The translations under genes and the position numbers were made by a program. This document shows positions 27,097-35,470 of a DNA stretch of 64,000 nt, piece after piece (the stretch's first letter is position 1; the number at the start of each line of letters is the position of its first letter). The stretch comes from Mycolicibacter hiberniae (GTDB taxonomy: Bacteria > Actinomycetota > Actinomycetes > Mycobacteriales > Mycobacteriaceae). The stretch is from positions 620,001 through 684,000 of the forward strand of contig NZ_AP022609.1 of NCBI RefSeq assembly GCF_010729485.1, in the 5' to 3' direction. The notes under the pieces are model-generated. The model did no database searches and had not been told where the DNA came from. It worked only from the letters and a program-made list of their open reading frames with translations.

Positions 27097-28251
27097 CTAG
27101 ATGTCGAATTCCCAGGAATCGGCTTGTCCGCGCTGCTGGCGGGGACGGGCGCCACGCTGCGCTTCGTCGGCCTCGGCGTCGGTCCCGCGGTAACGCACCT
27201 GGGACACCGGGTGGCGGCTTCCGTTGCCGCTGCCCTCGGCGGGCGGGGGCTGACGGCGGCGGGGAACCGATTCTGGCGCCTCACCGGGCCGGTTGCCGCG
27301 TCCCGGCACATCCCGCGGCGCGCGGGAGTGCTCACCGCCGCGTGCCGAGTCGTGCGGCGGGCGTCCGACTGGCCGCGGCTCGGCGGTCCAGTCCGGGGCG
27401 GGCCGCCGGCGGGGCTGGCGCTCGTCGCGGGCCTCCGGCGCCGGACGGCGCCGCCGCTGCTGCGGGGATTCGCCGCGGCCCTCCGCGGCCGGACGACGGC
27501 GCGGGCGCTGGCCGCTCCCGTCGTCCATGCCCGGGCGCACGTGCCGCGAACGGGTCGGCGCTGCGCCGCCCGCCGCGCCACGACGCTCACCCGCGCGGGG
27601 GCGGGATCGCGCTGCCGAGGTCTCCCGCGCGGCCCGGCGGGCCTCCGCGGTGGCCCGGCGGGGACGTTCACCGGGGCGCTTCTCCCGGGTGGCCGGCTGC
27701 TCGATGGCATGCGCGGCATCGCGATTGAGGACCGAGCCAAGCAGCGCGCCGAGGCGGCCGCTGAGGGTGGCCCGTTGCGGGGTGGCCGGGGTCTGGGCCG
27801 CGGGCCGGGCGGTGGCGTCCAGCATGCCCAGGTACCAGCGCACCATCCCGATCAGCAGCACCGCCGCGGCGGTGAACAGCATCAGCGGGAAGCGTTCGAT
27901 CAGGGGATATCCGCAGTTGATGACGATGGCTTTGAGGCCGGGGAAGCCGCCGCCGCGGAACAGCCAGTACGCGCCTGGCACCATGACGAACAGGATCAGC
28001 GGCGGCTGGACCACGGTGGTGAACACCGCCGACTGCTGCACCATGAGCACCGCGGCCAGACAGCCCATCGCATACAGGGTCGAGAAGACGATGGTCAGTT
28101 CTTTGTCGCCGGCGCCGGCGTCAAAAGCCACGCCGACTGCGGTCGCGACCACCGCCACCGCGACCGCACTCCACCAGGGCAGCCCGGTGATGGTCGGCAA
28201 GATGGAACGGTCGTCCGCGGCCACTGCCGACTTCTCCCGCGCTACTGCCAC
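27097..28251 (-). CDS. DUF6542 membrane protein with basic low-complexity tail
   Basis: 384 residues, counterpart of Rv1111c. The first 150 residues hold four hydrophobic segments (WWSAVAVAVVATAVGVAF, IVFSTLYAMGCLAAVLMV, PLILFVMVPGAYWLF, LMLFTAAAVLLIGMV). The C-terminal 220 residues are Arg/Pro/Ala/Gly-rich and disordered-looking, probably cytoplasmic. Function unknown. GTG 28251 is preferred to GTG 28296 because TACCGT (complement of 28258-28263) is 6 bases upstream, a leaderless arrangement. Divergent from ychF. Confidence 0.8.
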   Translation of the reverse strand: MAVAREKSAVAADDRSILPTITGLPWWSAVAVAVVATAVGVAFDAGAGDKELTIVFSTLYAMGCLAAVLMVQQSAVFTTVVQPPLILFVMVPGAYWLFRGGGFPGLKAIVINCGYPLIERFPLMLFTAAAVLLIGMVRWYLGMLDATARPAAQTPATPQRATLSGRLGALLGSVLNRDAAHAIEQPATREKRPGERPRRATAEARRAARETSAARSRPRAGERRGAAGGAAPTRSRHVRPGMDDGSGQRPRRRPAAEGRGESPQQRRRRPAPEARDERQPRRRPAPDWTAEPRPVGRPPHDSARGGEHSRAPRDVPGRGNRPGEAPESVPRRRQPPPAEGSGNGSRHPVSQVRYRGTDAEADEAQRGARPRQQRGQADSWEFDI

Positions 28252-28322
28252 ACGAAGACGGTACCGGCTGGCGACGGCGGGGGCGCACGGCGGCACGCAC
28301 GGCGCTCTAGACTTGGCTTCCC

Positions 28323-29396
28323 GTGAGCCTGAGCCTGGGAATTGTGGGGTTGCCCAACGTCGGTAAGTCGACCCTGTTCAACGCGTTGACGCACAACGAT
28401 GTGTTGGCCGCCAACTATCCGTTCGCGACGATCGAGCCCAATGAGGGCGTCGTACCGCTGCCCGATCCCCGGCTGGCCAAGCTGGCGGAGATCTTCGGCT
28501 CCGAGCGGATCCTGCCCGCGCCGGTGACGTTCGTCGACATCGCCGGCATCGTCAAGGGCGCCTCGGAGGGGGCCGGGCTGGGCAACAAGTTCCTGGCCAA
28601 CATCCGCGAATGCGACGCCATCTGTCAGGTGGTGCGGGTCTTCTCCGACGACGACGTGGTGCACGTGGACGGCAAGGTCGACCCCGAGGCCGACATCGAG
28701 GTGATCGCCACCGAGCTGATCCTGGCCGACATGCAGACCCTGGAGAAGGCGATCCCGCGGCTGGAGAAAGAGGCCCGCAACAACAAGGACCGCAAGCCCG
28801 TGCACGAGGCCGCCGTGGCCGCCGCAGCGATCCTCGACACCGGCAAGACCCTGTTCGCGGCCGGGGTGGACCCCGCCCCGCTGCGCGAGCTGAACCTGCT
28901 GACCACCAAACCGTTCCTGTATGTGTTCAACGCCGACGAGACGGTGCTCACCGACGCGGCGCGGGTGGCCGCGCTGCGCGAGCTGGTGGCCCCGGCCGAC
29001 GCGGTGTTCCTCGACGCCAAGATCGAAGCCGAGCTCGCCGAACTCGACGACGAATCGGCGATGGAACTGCTGGAGTCCATCGGGCAGACCGAACGCGGCC
29101 TGGACGCGTTGGCCCGCGCCGGTTTCCACACCCTGAAGTTGCAGACCTACCTGACCGCCGGCCCCAAGGAGGCACGGGCCTGGACCATCCACCAGGGCGA
29201 CACCGCACCCAAGGCGGCCGGGGTGATCCACACCGACTTCGAGAAGGGCTTCATCAAGGCCGAGGTGGTCTCCTTCGACGACCTGGTCGAGGCCGGGTCC
29301 ATGGCCGCGGCCAAAGCCGCCGGCAAGGTGCGCATGGAGGGCAAGGACTACGTCATGGCCGACGGGGACGTGGTGGAGTTCCGGTTCAACGTGTAG
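28323..29396 (+). CDS. ychF: Redox-regulated ATPase YchF (Obg-family)
   Basis: 357 residues. G1 is [14 protein letters not shown]; the switch region reads [19 protein letters not shown]; the G4 position is NADE instead of NKxD, the change that makes YchF prefer ATP over GTP. A coiled-coil arm (about 130-200) and a C-terminal TGS domain (about 275-355) complete the family layout. YchF binds ribosomes and modulates translation and oxidative-stress responses. The GTG has no ribosome-binding site; TAGACT (28308-28313) is 9 bases upstream, so it may be leaderless. Confidence 0.95.
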   Translation: MSLSLGIVGLPNVGKSTLFNALTHNDVLAANYPFATIEPNEGVVPLPDPRLAKLAEIFGSERILPAPVTFVDIAGIVKGASEGAGLGNKFLANIRECDAICQVVRVFSDDDVVHVDGKVDPEADIEVIATELILADMQTLEKAIPRLEKEARNNKDRKPVHEAAVAAAAILDTGKTLFAAGVDPAPLRELNLLTTKPFLYVFNADETVLTDAARVAALRELVAPADAVFLDAKIEAELAELDDESAMELLESIGQTERGLDALARAGFHTLKLQTYLTAGPKEARAWTIHQGDTAPKAAGVIHTDFEKGFIKAEVVSFDDLVEAGSMAAAKAAGKVRMEGKDYVMADGDVVEFRFNV

Positions 29397-29405
29397 TACC
29401 TGTTG

Positions 29406-29498
29406 CGAAAATCGTCTTATCCAGAGGTTGATGCTGGCGATTTCGATGGTGCCGGCGTGAGCGGGCGGCGAGTTGTCGTGGCGGGTTGCGCAGGCACG
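29406..29498 (-). pseudogene. Possible IS transposase C-terminal remnant
   Basis: Read on the minus strand, this stretch encodes CATRHDNSPPAHAGTIEI followed by ASINLWIRRF. The pattern ATRxDxxP ... A-S-x-x-x-W-x-R-x-F resembles the C-terminal end of IS5-group DDE transposases. No start, no catalytic part and no terminal repeats are visible. It lies immediately behind ychF. The call rests on remembered motif shape only. Confidence 0.35.
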
Positions 29499-29633
29499 AT
29501 GGTGCCCGTGGCGTTGCCTTCGGCGGTGTCGCGGGGAGCTGTCAGGTGGTGGGAACGCCTCGCGCGTTAAATTGTCGAAACATCGGGTGCGCAACGGGCC
29601 GGTAGGCGGTTAGCTGTCGGTAGTTTCGGATAG

Positions 29634-30653
29634 ATGGAGCACCGGATGGCTGCGGATAAGCCGCGATTGCGGCCGGTCTCGGATGATCCGGTCCGAGTCG
29701 AATACCGAACCGTGCACGGATATCGCCGGGCGTATCGGGTGGCCGGGGACGGGCCGCCGCTGTTGTTGATCCACGGCATCGGAGACAATTCGTCGACCTG
29801 GGAGCCGCTGATCCCCCTGTTGGCGCAGAAGTACACGGTGATCGCCCCGGATCTGCTCGGTCATGGGCTCTCGGATCAGCCGCGCGCTGACTATTCCGTC
29901 GCCGCGTTCGCCAACGGCATGCGAGATCTGCTGTCGGTCTTAGGTTTTAATCAGGTAACGGTCATCGGGCACTCCTTGGGTGGCGGGGTAGCGATGCAGT
30001 TCTGCTACCAGTACCCGCAGATGGTTGAGCGGCTGGTGTTGGTAGCCGCCGGCGGTGTGACGCGCGAGGTCAACCCCGCGCTGCGGCTGGCGTCGCTGCC
30101 GGCCGCACCGCAGGCGCTGGCCGCACTGTCGGTGCCAGGATTTGAGACAACGCTTCGGATGGTTCGGGGGCGGATCGACAAGCTGAGCCTGCCGCCGCCT
30201 CTGGTGGATCTTCCTGAGATCTTGCGGGTGCTCGGTGATTTGCGGTCGCCGAACAAGCGGGCGGCGTTCGTGCGGACGCTGCGCGCGGTGGTGGATTGGC
30301 GCGGGCAGATGGTCACCATGCTCGACCGCAGTTATCTCACCGAACGACTCCCGATCATGATCGTCTGGGGGACCCACGATCAGGTGTTGCCGTATTCGCA
30401 CGCCAAGCTCGCACACGCCGCGATGCCGCATTCGCGGCTGGAAACCTTCGTCGATTCCGGTCATTTCCCGTTCCGTGACGACCCGCTACGGTTCGCCGAC
30501 CTCGTCGACGACTTCATAACCAACACGGTGCCGCTGGATTTCGACCTGGAACGGTGGCGTCGGCTACTCACCGACGGAGCGGCCGACCCAGCGGTGGCGG
30601 ATCCCGATGAGGAATTGCTGCGCGCGCTGACAGACGGCCGCAGCGCCACCTGA
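29634..30653 (+). CDS. Alpha/beta hydrolase
   Basis: 339 residues. The oxyanion-hole segment LIHGIGDNSSTW and nucleophile elbow GHSLGGGVAMQF (Ser) are followed by the acid region (MIVWGTHDQVLPY) and the catalytic His in DSGHFPF. A cap domain occupies about 150-235. The C-terminal 50 residues are polar. It resembles mycobacterial hydrolases of the Rv2715 kind; the substrate is unknown. The ATG at 29634 is leaderless with TAGTTT (29621-29626) 7 bases upstream; ATG 29646 is an alternative. Confidence 0.88.
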   Translation: MEHRMAADKPRLRPVSDDPVRVEYRTVHGYRRAYRVAGDGPPLLLIHGIGDNSSTWEPLIPLLAQKYTVIAPDLLGHGLSDQPRADYSVAAFANGMRDLLSVLGFNQVTVIGHSLGGGVAMQFCYQYPQMVERLVLVAAGGVTREVNPALRLASLPAAPQALAALSVPGFETTLRMVRGRIDKLSLPPPLVDLPEILRVLGDLRSPNKRAAFVRTLRAVVDWRGQMVTMLDRSYLTERLPIMIVWGTHDQVLPYSHAKLAHAAMPHSRLETFVDSGHFPFRDDPLRFADLVDDFITNTVPLDFDLERWRRLLTDGAADPAVADPDEELLRALTDGRSAT

Positions 30654-30795
30654 CCCGCGGGTTCTGGCCCGATAACCGACAGGCTGATGCGCCGAACGGG
30701 GGGAGGGGCAGCGCCGGCCTGCCGCGGTGGAGAAGTCGCCGACGTGTGTCTCGCCGGTGACCTCACCGCGACGGCGGTAGGGGAGGCTCATCCTC

Positions 30796-31179
30796 ATGTC
30801 GGTGGTTGAAGCGATCTATCTGGTGGCGGCGCTGCTGTGGATTGTTGTGGTGGTGGCCGCGGCGTGCATCGGAGGTCACTACCTGGTGAAGCTTCGTGCC
30901 AGGCGGCGCCAGGTGACCGGGCTGATCGACACCGTGCGGCTGTCCATCGAGCGTGTCATCAGCCCGTACCGGGCAGTGGCAACCGGCGGCACGGCCGCGC
31001 TTCAGCGGGCGGCTTCCGTAATCGGCGTCTTGGGGAGCATTGCTCAGTTGATGATCTCGTCGAGCCCGTCAGCGCGCAGCGCGGCCAGCCGATCACGCCA
31101 CTCCCGAAGGGCTTCGGGCGTCAATCGCGGCCAATCGACGATCTCTTCGGCGACCCGTAGCGGCGCACTGCTGCGGTAG
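30796..31179 (+). CDS. Small membrane protein, 3' end antisense to arr
   Basis: 127 codons. AGGGGAGG stands about 9 bases before the ATG. Residues 5-33 form one membrane helix (AIYLVAALLWIVVVVAAACI), followed by an amphipathic basic segment (RRRQVTGLIDTVRLSIERVI). From about residue 82 the frame is antisense to the end of arr and becomes Ser/Arg-rich, which looks non-native. The original gene may have been truncated when arr arrived, or the tail may be tolerated read-through. Confidence 0.5.
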   Translation: MSVVEAIYLVAALLWIVVVVAAACIGGHYLVKLRARRRQVTGLIDTVRLSIERVISPYRAVATGGTAALQRAASVIGVLGSIAQLMISSSPSARSAASRSRHSRRASGVNRGQSTISSATRSGALLR

Positions 31180-31454
31180 GAGCGGGTCGGGTTGCCGGGA
31201 AACTTCTTGTCGGTGACGTTCGGGTCGTTCTCGAACGCCCCGGTCGGCTCGACGCGGTACACCCGCGGCTCCCCGTCGCCGGCGGCGAGCTCGGCCGCCA
31301 GCCCGGCACCGTCGAGCAGCGCGGTGAAATAGATGTGGTTCATCACGATCTCGGGCCGGTAGTTGGACCGGAAGCCGGCGAGGAGTAGGTCCCCAACCGC
31401 CAATCCGGCTTTGGTGCCATGGAAGAACGGGCCTTCGTCGTCGATCGCGTCCAT
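31044..31454 (-). CDS. arr: Rifamycin ADP-ribosyltransferase Arr
   Basis: 136 residues, normal Arr length. It transfers ADP-ribose from NAD+ to the C23 hydroxyl of rifamycins and inactivates them. Family signatures are intact: FFHGTKAGL (NAD-binding His), GFRSNYRPE, NHIYFTA, VYRVEPTGAFENDPNVTDK and KFPGNPTRSYRS. The ATG is leaderless with TACCCT (complement of 31462-31467) 7 bases upstream. It is divergent from the GNAT gene, only 51 bases apart, and its 3' end overlaps a small membrane ORF on the other strand. Confidence 0.95.
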   Translation of the reverse strand: MDAIDDEGPFFHGTKAGLAVGDLLLAGFRSNYRPEIVMNHIYFTALLDGAGLAAELAAGDGEPRVYRVEPTGAFENDPNVTDKKFPGNPTRSYRSSAPLRVAEEIVDWPRLTPEALREWRDRLAALRADGLDEIIN

Positions 31455-31505
31455 CGGTTACAGGGTATCGACGCGTCGAGGCCCTCGATCGGTAATCTGA
31501 CCGCG

Positions 31506-31952
31506 GTGCGAATTCGTGATTGCGTCGGCCCGGCCGAATATCCCCGGTTGGTGCAGATTTGGCGCAGCGCCGTCGACGCGACTCACAACTTTCTGGCAGA
31601 ACCCGACCGCACAGCCATCGAAACCCAGTTGGCCGACACCTACTTCCCGGCTGTTCTTCTCACCATCGCCGAGATCGACGGTGATCCGGTGGGTTTCGCC
31701 GGCACGGCGGGGGAGCACCTGGAGATGTTGTTCGTCCACGCCGACGCCCGTGGACACGGAGTCGGAAGCGCGCTACTCCAACACGCGATCGGCGCGCACG
31801 GGATCCGCCGGGTCGACGTCAACGAGCAGAACGAGCTAGCGGTCGAGTTCTACATTCGACGCGGTTTCGTCGTCACCGGCCGCACTGAGCTTGATGATGC
31901 GGATCGGCCATACCCGTTGCTGCACATGAAGGCACTGCTCGCACCGGGTTGA
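31506..31952 (+). CDS. GNAT family N-acetyltransferase
   Basis: 148 residues from GTG 31506, supported by TAATCT (31493-31498), 7 bases upstream. Acetyl-CoA-binding motif A is LFVHADARGHGVGSALLQHA (Q/RxxGxG/A form), followed by VDVNEQNELAVEFYIRRGF. Domain pattern resembles YjaB-type small-molecule acetyltransferases; substrate unknown. Divergent from arr and convergent with the SnoaL gene. Confidence 0.87.
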   Translation: MRIRDCVGPAEYPRLVQIWRSAVDATHNFLAEPDRTAIETQLADTYFPAVLLTIAEIDGDPVGFAGTAGEHLEMLFVHADARGHGVGSALLQHAIGAHGIRRVDVNEQNELAVEFYIRRGFVVTGRTELDDADRPYPLLHMKALLAPG

Positions 31953-31953
31953 C

Positions 31954-32334
31954 TCATTCGATCGGTTCGACCCATTGAACGCGCGACGGTCCGGGGCTGA
32001 ACGGATCGCCGAAATACTGCGTCTCGCGCACGACCTCCCCGCGCGCGAACTCCATCACGCTCACCACGTAGGACGGCCGACCGTCGTAGGTGAGGACGAG
32101 TTCACTGATCCACAGATCGCCACCTCCGAGGATGCGGCGGACTGTGAAGCGTTTGGCATTCGGCTGGGCTTGCCGCGACGCCCGAATATGGTCGCGGCCA
32201 CGAATCCGCTCACCCGACTGGGGGTATTCGAGGACCGAATCCGCCCGGTAGATCTGATGTTCGGCGTCGAAGTCGTTCGCATCCGACGCCGCCCAATGCG
32301 CCTCGAGCGCAGCGCGTATGTCGTCATCAGCCAT
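31954..32334 (-). CDS. SnoaL-like/NTF2-fold protein
   Basis: 126 residues with the NTF2-like plan: N-terminal helices (ALEAHWAASDANDFDAEHQIY), then strands including GRDHIRASRQAQP and the FARGEVVRETQYFGDPF end motif. Such proteins can be isomerases, cyclases or ligand binders; no specific function can be given. The ATG is leaderless (TACCGT, complement of 32342-32347, 7 bases upstream). Confidence 0.8.
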   Translation of the reverse strand: MADDDIRAALEAHWAASDANDFDAEHQIYRADSVLEYPQSGERIRGRDHIRASRQAQPNAKRFTVRRILGGGDLWISELVLTYDGRPSYVVSVMEFARGEVVRETQYFGDPFSPGPSRVQWVEPIE

Positions 32335-32400
32335 GACAACGACGGTATCGGCTTTACGTCCGATTGGGATCAGCCAGATTGAATGTCTGAATCGAGCGGT

Positions 32401-32754
32401 CTACCAGATGACGGCGAGCCCGGCGGCGGTCAGCACCAGGGCACCCGCGGCGTAGAACAGCGGGCGCGGGGCTTCCCCACCTGACTTACGCTGCCGTGCC
32501 CGGCCGATGCCCAGCACGGCACCGAGGGCGACCAGGATCACCAGCTTGGTCCCGATCTTGGGGTAGTTGAGCACCACGTCGGCAGGCCAGGGGGCCGCCA
32601 GCGCCAGTCCGGTCAGCAGGGACAGCAAGACGCCGTAGTTCATCACCGGGGTGAGCTGGAAGCGCCGCGCCGCAGCTTCGGCGACCAGCGCACCGAACGT
32701 CACCGCGAAACCGACGATGTGCAGCAGAACTATTACGTGCCGTAGTACCTCCAC
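32401..32754 (-). CDS. Small Fe-S-free membrane protein (four TM), unknown function
   Basis: 117 residues with four hydrophobic segments: VIVLLHIVGFAVTFGALVA, MNYGVLLSLLTGLALA, LVILVALGAVLGIG and LFYAAGALVLTAAGLAVIW. The compact conserved hypothetical membrane family is common in actinobacteria. GTG 32754 is supported by TAGCCT (complement of 32762-32767) 7 bases upstream, which excludes the much longer upstream frame that is a shadow of osmC. Divergent from the OsmC gene. Confidence 0.78.
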   Translation of the reverse strand: MEVLRHVIVLLHIVGFAVTFGALVAEAAARRFQLTPVMNYGVLLSLLTGLALAAPWPADVVLNYPKIGTKLVILVALGAVLGIGRARQRKSGGEAPRPLFYAAGALVLTAAGLAVIW

Positions 32755-32856
32755 GCCGCTCAGGCTAACCCGTGGCGGCGGCAAATGGTATTCCATCCGG
32801 CAAGCGCGCCTCCGCGTCGCTCGCCGATCTGGCGCCGAGTCTCTAGCCTTGCCCGC

Positions 32857-33369
32857 ATGACTACCTCCCTCACCCGCCTGGCCGCCGTCGTCGCCGCCAC
32901 CAGTGACCCGGCCGCTGCCGACCCCGCAGGCTCGCAAGTGGTCTTCAGTGCCTCCGCCGTCGGCCACGACGCGGTCGCCAGCACCGTCACGCTGGGCCAG
33001 TACAGCGTCGAGGTCGACGAACCGCCGGCGCTCGGCGGCGAGAACACCGCCCCCAACCCGGTGGAGTACTACCTGGCATCGCTGCTGTCCTGCCAGATCG
33101 TCACGTGGCGGTACTGGGCGGAGAAGCTGGGTATCACCGTCGATGAGATCACCGGGCGTGCCGAAGGCGACCTGGACGTTCGTGGCTTCTTCGGTCTGGA
33201 CGACGACGTCCGCCCCGGCTTCAACCAGGTGCGGGTGGTCATCACCGTGACCGGCCCGGAGACCGAGGAGCGCTACCGGGAGCTGCACCAGACGGTGGAA
33301 AAGCACTGCCCGGTACTGGATCTGACCACCAACGTCACCCCGGTGCACAGCACCCTGGAGGTAAAGTAG
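32857..33369 (+). CDS. OsmC/Ohr family protein
   Basis: 170 residues from ATG 32857; TAGCCT (32844-32849) is 7 bases upstream. The two family Cys are present: LLSCQIVTW (buried in the long helix) and HCPVLDLT near the C-terminus, as needed for thiol-dependent reduction of organic hydroperoxides. The EYYLASLLSCQ start of the helix is typical. The monooxygenase gene begins 5 bases later, so they form a two-gene unit. Confidence 0.9.
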   Translation: MTTSLTRLAAVVAATSDPAAADPAGSQVVFSASAVGHDAVASTVTLGQYSVEVDEPPALGGENTAPNPVEYYLASLLSCQIVTWRYWAEKLGITVDEITGRAEGDLDVRGFFGLDDDVRPGFNQVRVVITVTGPETEERYRELHQTVEKHCPVLDLTTNVTPVHSTLEVK

Positions 33370-33374
33370 CGCCG

Positions 33375-33698
33375 GTGATCTTCATCGTCGTCAAGTTCGC
33401 GGTCAAGCCGGATTGGGCGCAGCGCTGGCCGCAGTTGGTGGCCGGCTTCACCGAGGCCACCCGGGCCGAGCCCGGCAACCTGTGGTTCGAGTGGTCGCGC
33501 AGTCTCGATGACGCATGCGAGTATGTGCTCGTCGAGGCTTTCCGCGACGGCGAAGCGGGCAGTGCCCACGTCAACAGCGAGCACTTCAAACAGGCCATGG
33601 CCGACATGCCGCAGGCCCTGGTGTCGACACCGAAGATCATCAGCCAGCAGATCGACGCCACGGACTGGTCGGCGATGGGTGAGCTGACCGTCGACTGA
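33375..33698 (+). CDS. Antibiotic biosynthesis monooxygenase (ABM) domain protein
   Basis: 107 residues, single ABM ferredoxin-like domain: FIVVKFAVKPDWAQRWPQLV, EPGNLWFEWSRSLDD, YVLVEAFRDGEAGSAHVNSEHF. This is the YgiN/quinol-monooxygenase type, small cofactor-free enzymes. The substrate is not known. Starts 5 bases after the OsmC stop, so it is probably co-transcribed with osmC. Confidence 0.85.
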   Translation: MIFIVVKFAVKPDWAQRWPQLVAGFTEATRAEPGNLWFEWSRSLDDACEYVLVEAFRDGEAGSAHVNSEHFKQAMADMPQALVSTPKIISQQIDATDWSAMGELTVD

Positions 33699-33754
33699 GG
33701 TCATCACGGCGACCCGCTTCACCCGGCTTCGCCGCGCTTGCGATCGCCCAGCGC

Positions 33755-34447
33755 CTAGCGCACGACCGAGATCTCCCGGCCCAATTGGTAACCGGCGGCC
33801 AACGGCAAGATATCCCCGCTCCAGAAGCAGCCGGGGTCGAACCAGTTCGAGTTCTTGTCGGTCGACAGCAGGCCCATCTGTTCGTAGGTGATGGCCACCG
33901 TCTCGGCGCAGTAGGCGGTCTGCAACGCGACCTTGCTGTTGCGGGCCTTGCGCTGCTGGGTGATCTCCTCGACTTTGCGGTCCAGCAACGGGATACCGCG
34001 GGTCCAGTCGCGCGCTGTGGGCAGCCGCCCCCGCAGCCACCGGCCGGTGAGCCGTGCGGTGGTGGGAAACGCGGTGCCGTCCATCCGCGCGATCGCCTGC
34101 AGCAGCTGGTTCTCCTGCTGGCGGGTGATGGTCCCGCTGAGCTGGCGCAGCCAGCAGCGCTGCTCATAGCGGCCCATCCACTGCTCGACGGCCGCCCGGG
34201 CGTCGTTGAGCTGCACCCCGCGGTGGTTGGTGCCGGTCCAGAAGTCATGCAACTTGTCGCCGAGCTCGGCATGCCAGATCAACGGCGGCAGATCATCGAG
34301 GGCCACCGTCATCCCGACGTGGTTCACCGGGGCGTTGGACAGGGTCTGGATCGCGCGGTCCGGGCCGGAGCGGCCCCGGAACAACCAGATGTCGCCGGTG
34401 CGTGTTTCGGCCAGCGCCCGGTCCAATGTCACGGTGTGTTCGTCCAC
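33755..34447 (-). CDS. Permuted papain-like (NlpC/P60, YiiX-type) protein
   Basis: 230 residues. The order of catalytic-type residues is permuted: a His in NHVGMTVAL near residue 43 comes before the Cys in AYCAETVAI near 190, the layout of YiiX/LRAT-like members of the NlpC/P60 superfamily. WLFRGRSGPDRAIQTLS at the N-terminus is also family-like. Such proteins are amidases, peptidases or acyltransferases; the target is unknown. GTG 34447 is preferred to GTG 34456 because the palindromic -10 (complement of 34455-34460) lies 7 bases upstream. Confidence 0.75.
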   Translation of the reverse strand: MDEHTVTLDRALAETRTGDIWLFRGRSGPDRAIQTLSNAPVNHVGMTVALDDLPPLIWHAELGDKLHDFWTGTNHRGVQLNDARAAVEQWMGRYEQRCWLRQLSGTITRQQENQLLQAIARMDGTAFPTTARLTGRWLRGRLPTARDWTRGIPLLDRKVEEITQQRKARNSKVALQTAYCAETVAITYEQMGLLSTDKNSNWFDPGCFWSGDILPLAAGYQLGREISVVR

Positions 34448-34454
34448 GCCCAGC

Positions 34455-34464
34455 ACCCTAGGGT
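34455..34464. promoter_or_regulatory. Palindromic shared -10 of a divergent leaderless promoter pair
   Basis: ACCCTAGGGT reads TAGGGT on both strands. On the minus strand (34460-34455) it is 7 bases before GTG 34447; on the plus strand (34459-34464) it is 6 bases before GTG 34471. One 10-bp palindrome thus seems to provide the -10 element of two leaderless genes whose start codons are 23 bp apart. Confidence 0.65.
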
Positions 34465-34470
34465 GTGATG

Positions 34471-34632
34471 GTGCGCAGCATCTGGAAATGGATCGGCCTG
34501 GCGGGTGTGGTGGGCGTTGCCGCCGGGGGAGTGCTGGTGGCGCGAGACCAGCGCCGACGGCGGGCCTACACGCCCGAACAAGTCCGCGCCCGCCTGCATG
34601 AGCGGCTGGCCGAGGCCGGCGGCTTGGATTAA
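34471..34632 (+). CDS. 53-aa single-pass membrane protein
   Basis: 53 codons from GTG 34471 (or 54 from ATG 34468). One N-terminal membrane helix (IWKWIGLAGVVGVAAGGVLVA) is followed by an Arg-rich cytoplasmic segment (RDQRRRRAYTPEQVRARLHE). TAGGGT (34459-34464) lies 6 bases upstream, so the gene is probably leaderless and shares its palindromic -10 with the divergent papain-like gene. I do not recognise a family. It is convergent with the cyclase gene (16 bases between stops). Confidence 0.7.
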   Translation: MRSIWKWIGLAGVVGVAAGGVLVARDQRRRRAYTPEQVRARLHERLAEAGGLD

Positions 34633-34648
34633 CGCAGCCTAGCGCCCG

Positions 34649-35470
34649 TCAGTCCGTGGCGGCGTCGACGCTGTAGAGGCGGTGGGTGCCCGCGAAGCCC
34701 TTCAGCTCCGCGTCACGCCCGACGCCGACGGTGATATCCGCGCATTCCTTCACCGCGTCGCGCACCGGCCCGCTGATCAGGATCTGGCCGCCCTGCGCCG
34801 CGGCGGCAACCCGGGCGGCCATCGCGACGTTGCGGCCGAACAGGTCGTCGCCGCGCCGCACCGAGCGGCCCATGTGCACCCCGATGCGCACCCGGATCGG
34901 CTGCTGGGGTTTGCGCCCGCGCCGGGCCTGCAGCGCCTGCTGAATGGCCAGGGCGCAGCGCACCGCCTGCGCGGGATCGGCGAAGGCGATCATGTAGCCG
35001 TCGCCCTGGCTTTTCACCACCTGCCCGCGGTGCGCCGCAACCAGCCGGTGCACCGCCTCGTCGTGGCGGGCGATCAGTTTCACCCAGGCGCGGTCACCGA
35101 TCCGCTCGTTGAGTTCGGTGGACCCCTCGATGTCGGTGAACAGCACCACCACATGCCCGTCCGGGGCCAGCCGGGCCAGGTCGGGGCGTTCCACCGCCGC
35201 CCAGTCGGCGAGGTCTTCGATCGAACTGCGCACCGCCGCACCGAAACCCTGCTCGCGCACCAGGTTCGCCGTCTGCCAAACCGTCTTGACGGCCTCCCGG
35301 CCGCTGGTCAGAAGCATGGTGCGGGCATCGACCCGCCCGCGCAGCGAGTCGGCCTCGGCGCGGGCCCGCCGCAGCCGGGCGGTCACGATCGCCAGCGCCA
35401 GGCCCTGGCCGGCCACCACCGCCGCCAGGGCGTAGGCCGCGATCCAGGGCGGCGCGAGCCACCCCGTCAA
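34649..35470 (-). CDS. Membrane-anchored class III nucleotidyl cyclase-like protein
   Basis: 273 residues from TTG 35470, whose TTGA overlaps the hydrolase stop. One membrane helix ([21 protein letters not shown]) and a coiled-coil linker precede a class III cyclase domain (about 100-265). Metal Asp residues are in LFTDIEGST and [10 protein letters not shown], and the substrate Lys (VVKSQGDG) is kept. At the transition-state position the usual VNLAAR reads VAMAARV, so the Asn is replaced by Ala while the Arg is kept. Catalysis may be weak or altered. It corresponds in position to Rv1120c. Confidence 0.83.
   Translation of the reverse strand: MTGWLAPPWIAAYALAAVVAGQGLALAIVTARLRRARAEADSLRGRVDARTMLLTSGREAVKTVWQTANLVREQGFGAAVRSSIEDLADWAAVERPDLARLAPDGHVVVLFTDIEGSTELNERIGDRAWVKLIARHDEAVHRLVAAHRGQVVKSQGDGYMIAFADPAQAVRCALAIQQALQARRGRKPQQPIRVRIGVHMGRSVRRGDDLFGRNVAMAARVAAAAQGGQILISGPVRDAVKECADITVGVGRDAELKGFAGTHRLYSVDAATD

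Noticed and set aside
28242..29594. 450-codon ORF antisense to ychF
   Set aside because: ychF is intact on the other strand. Only the terminal part beyond ychF (29406-29498) was kept, as a possible transposase remnant.
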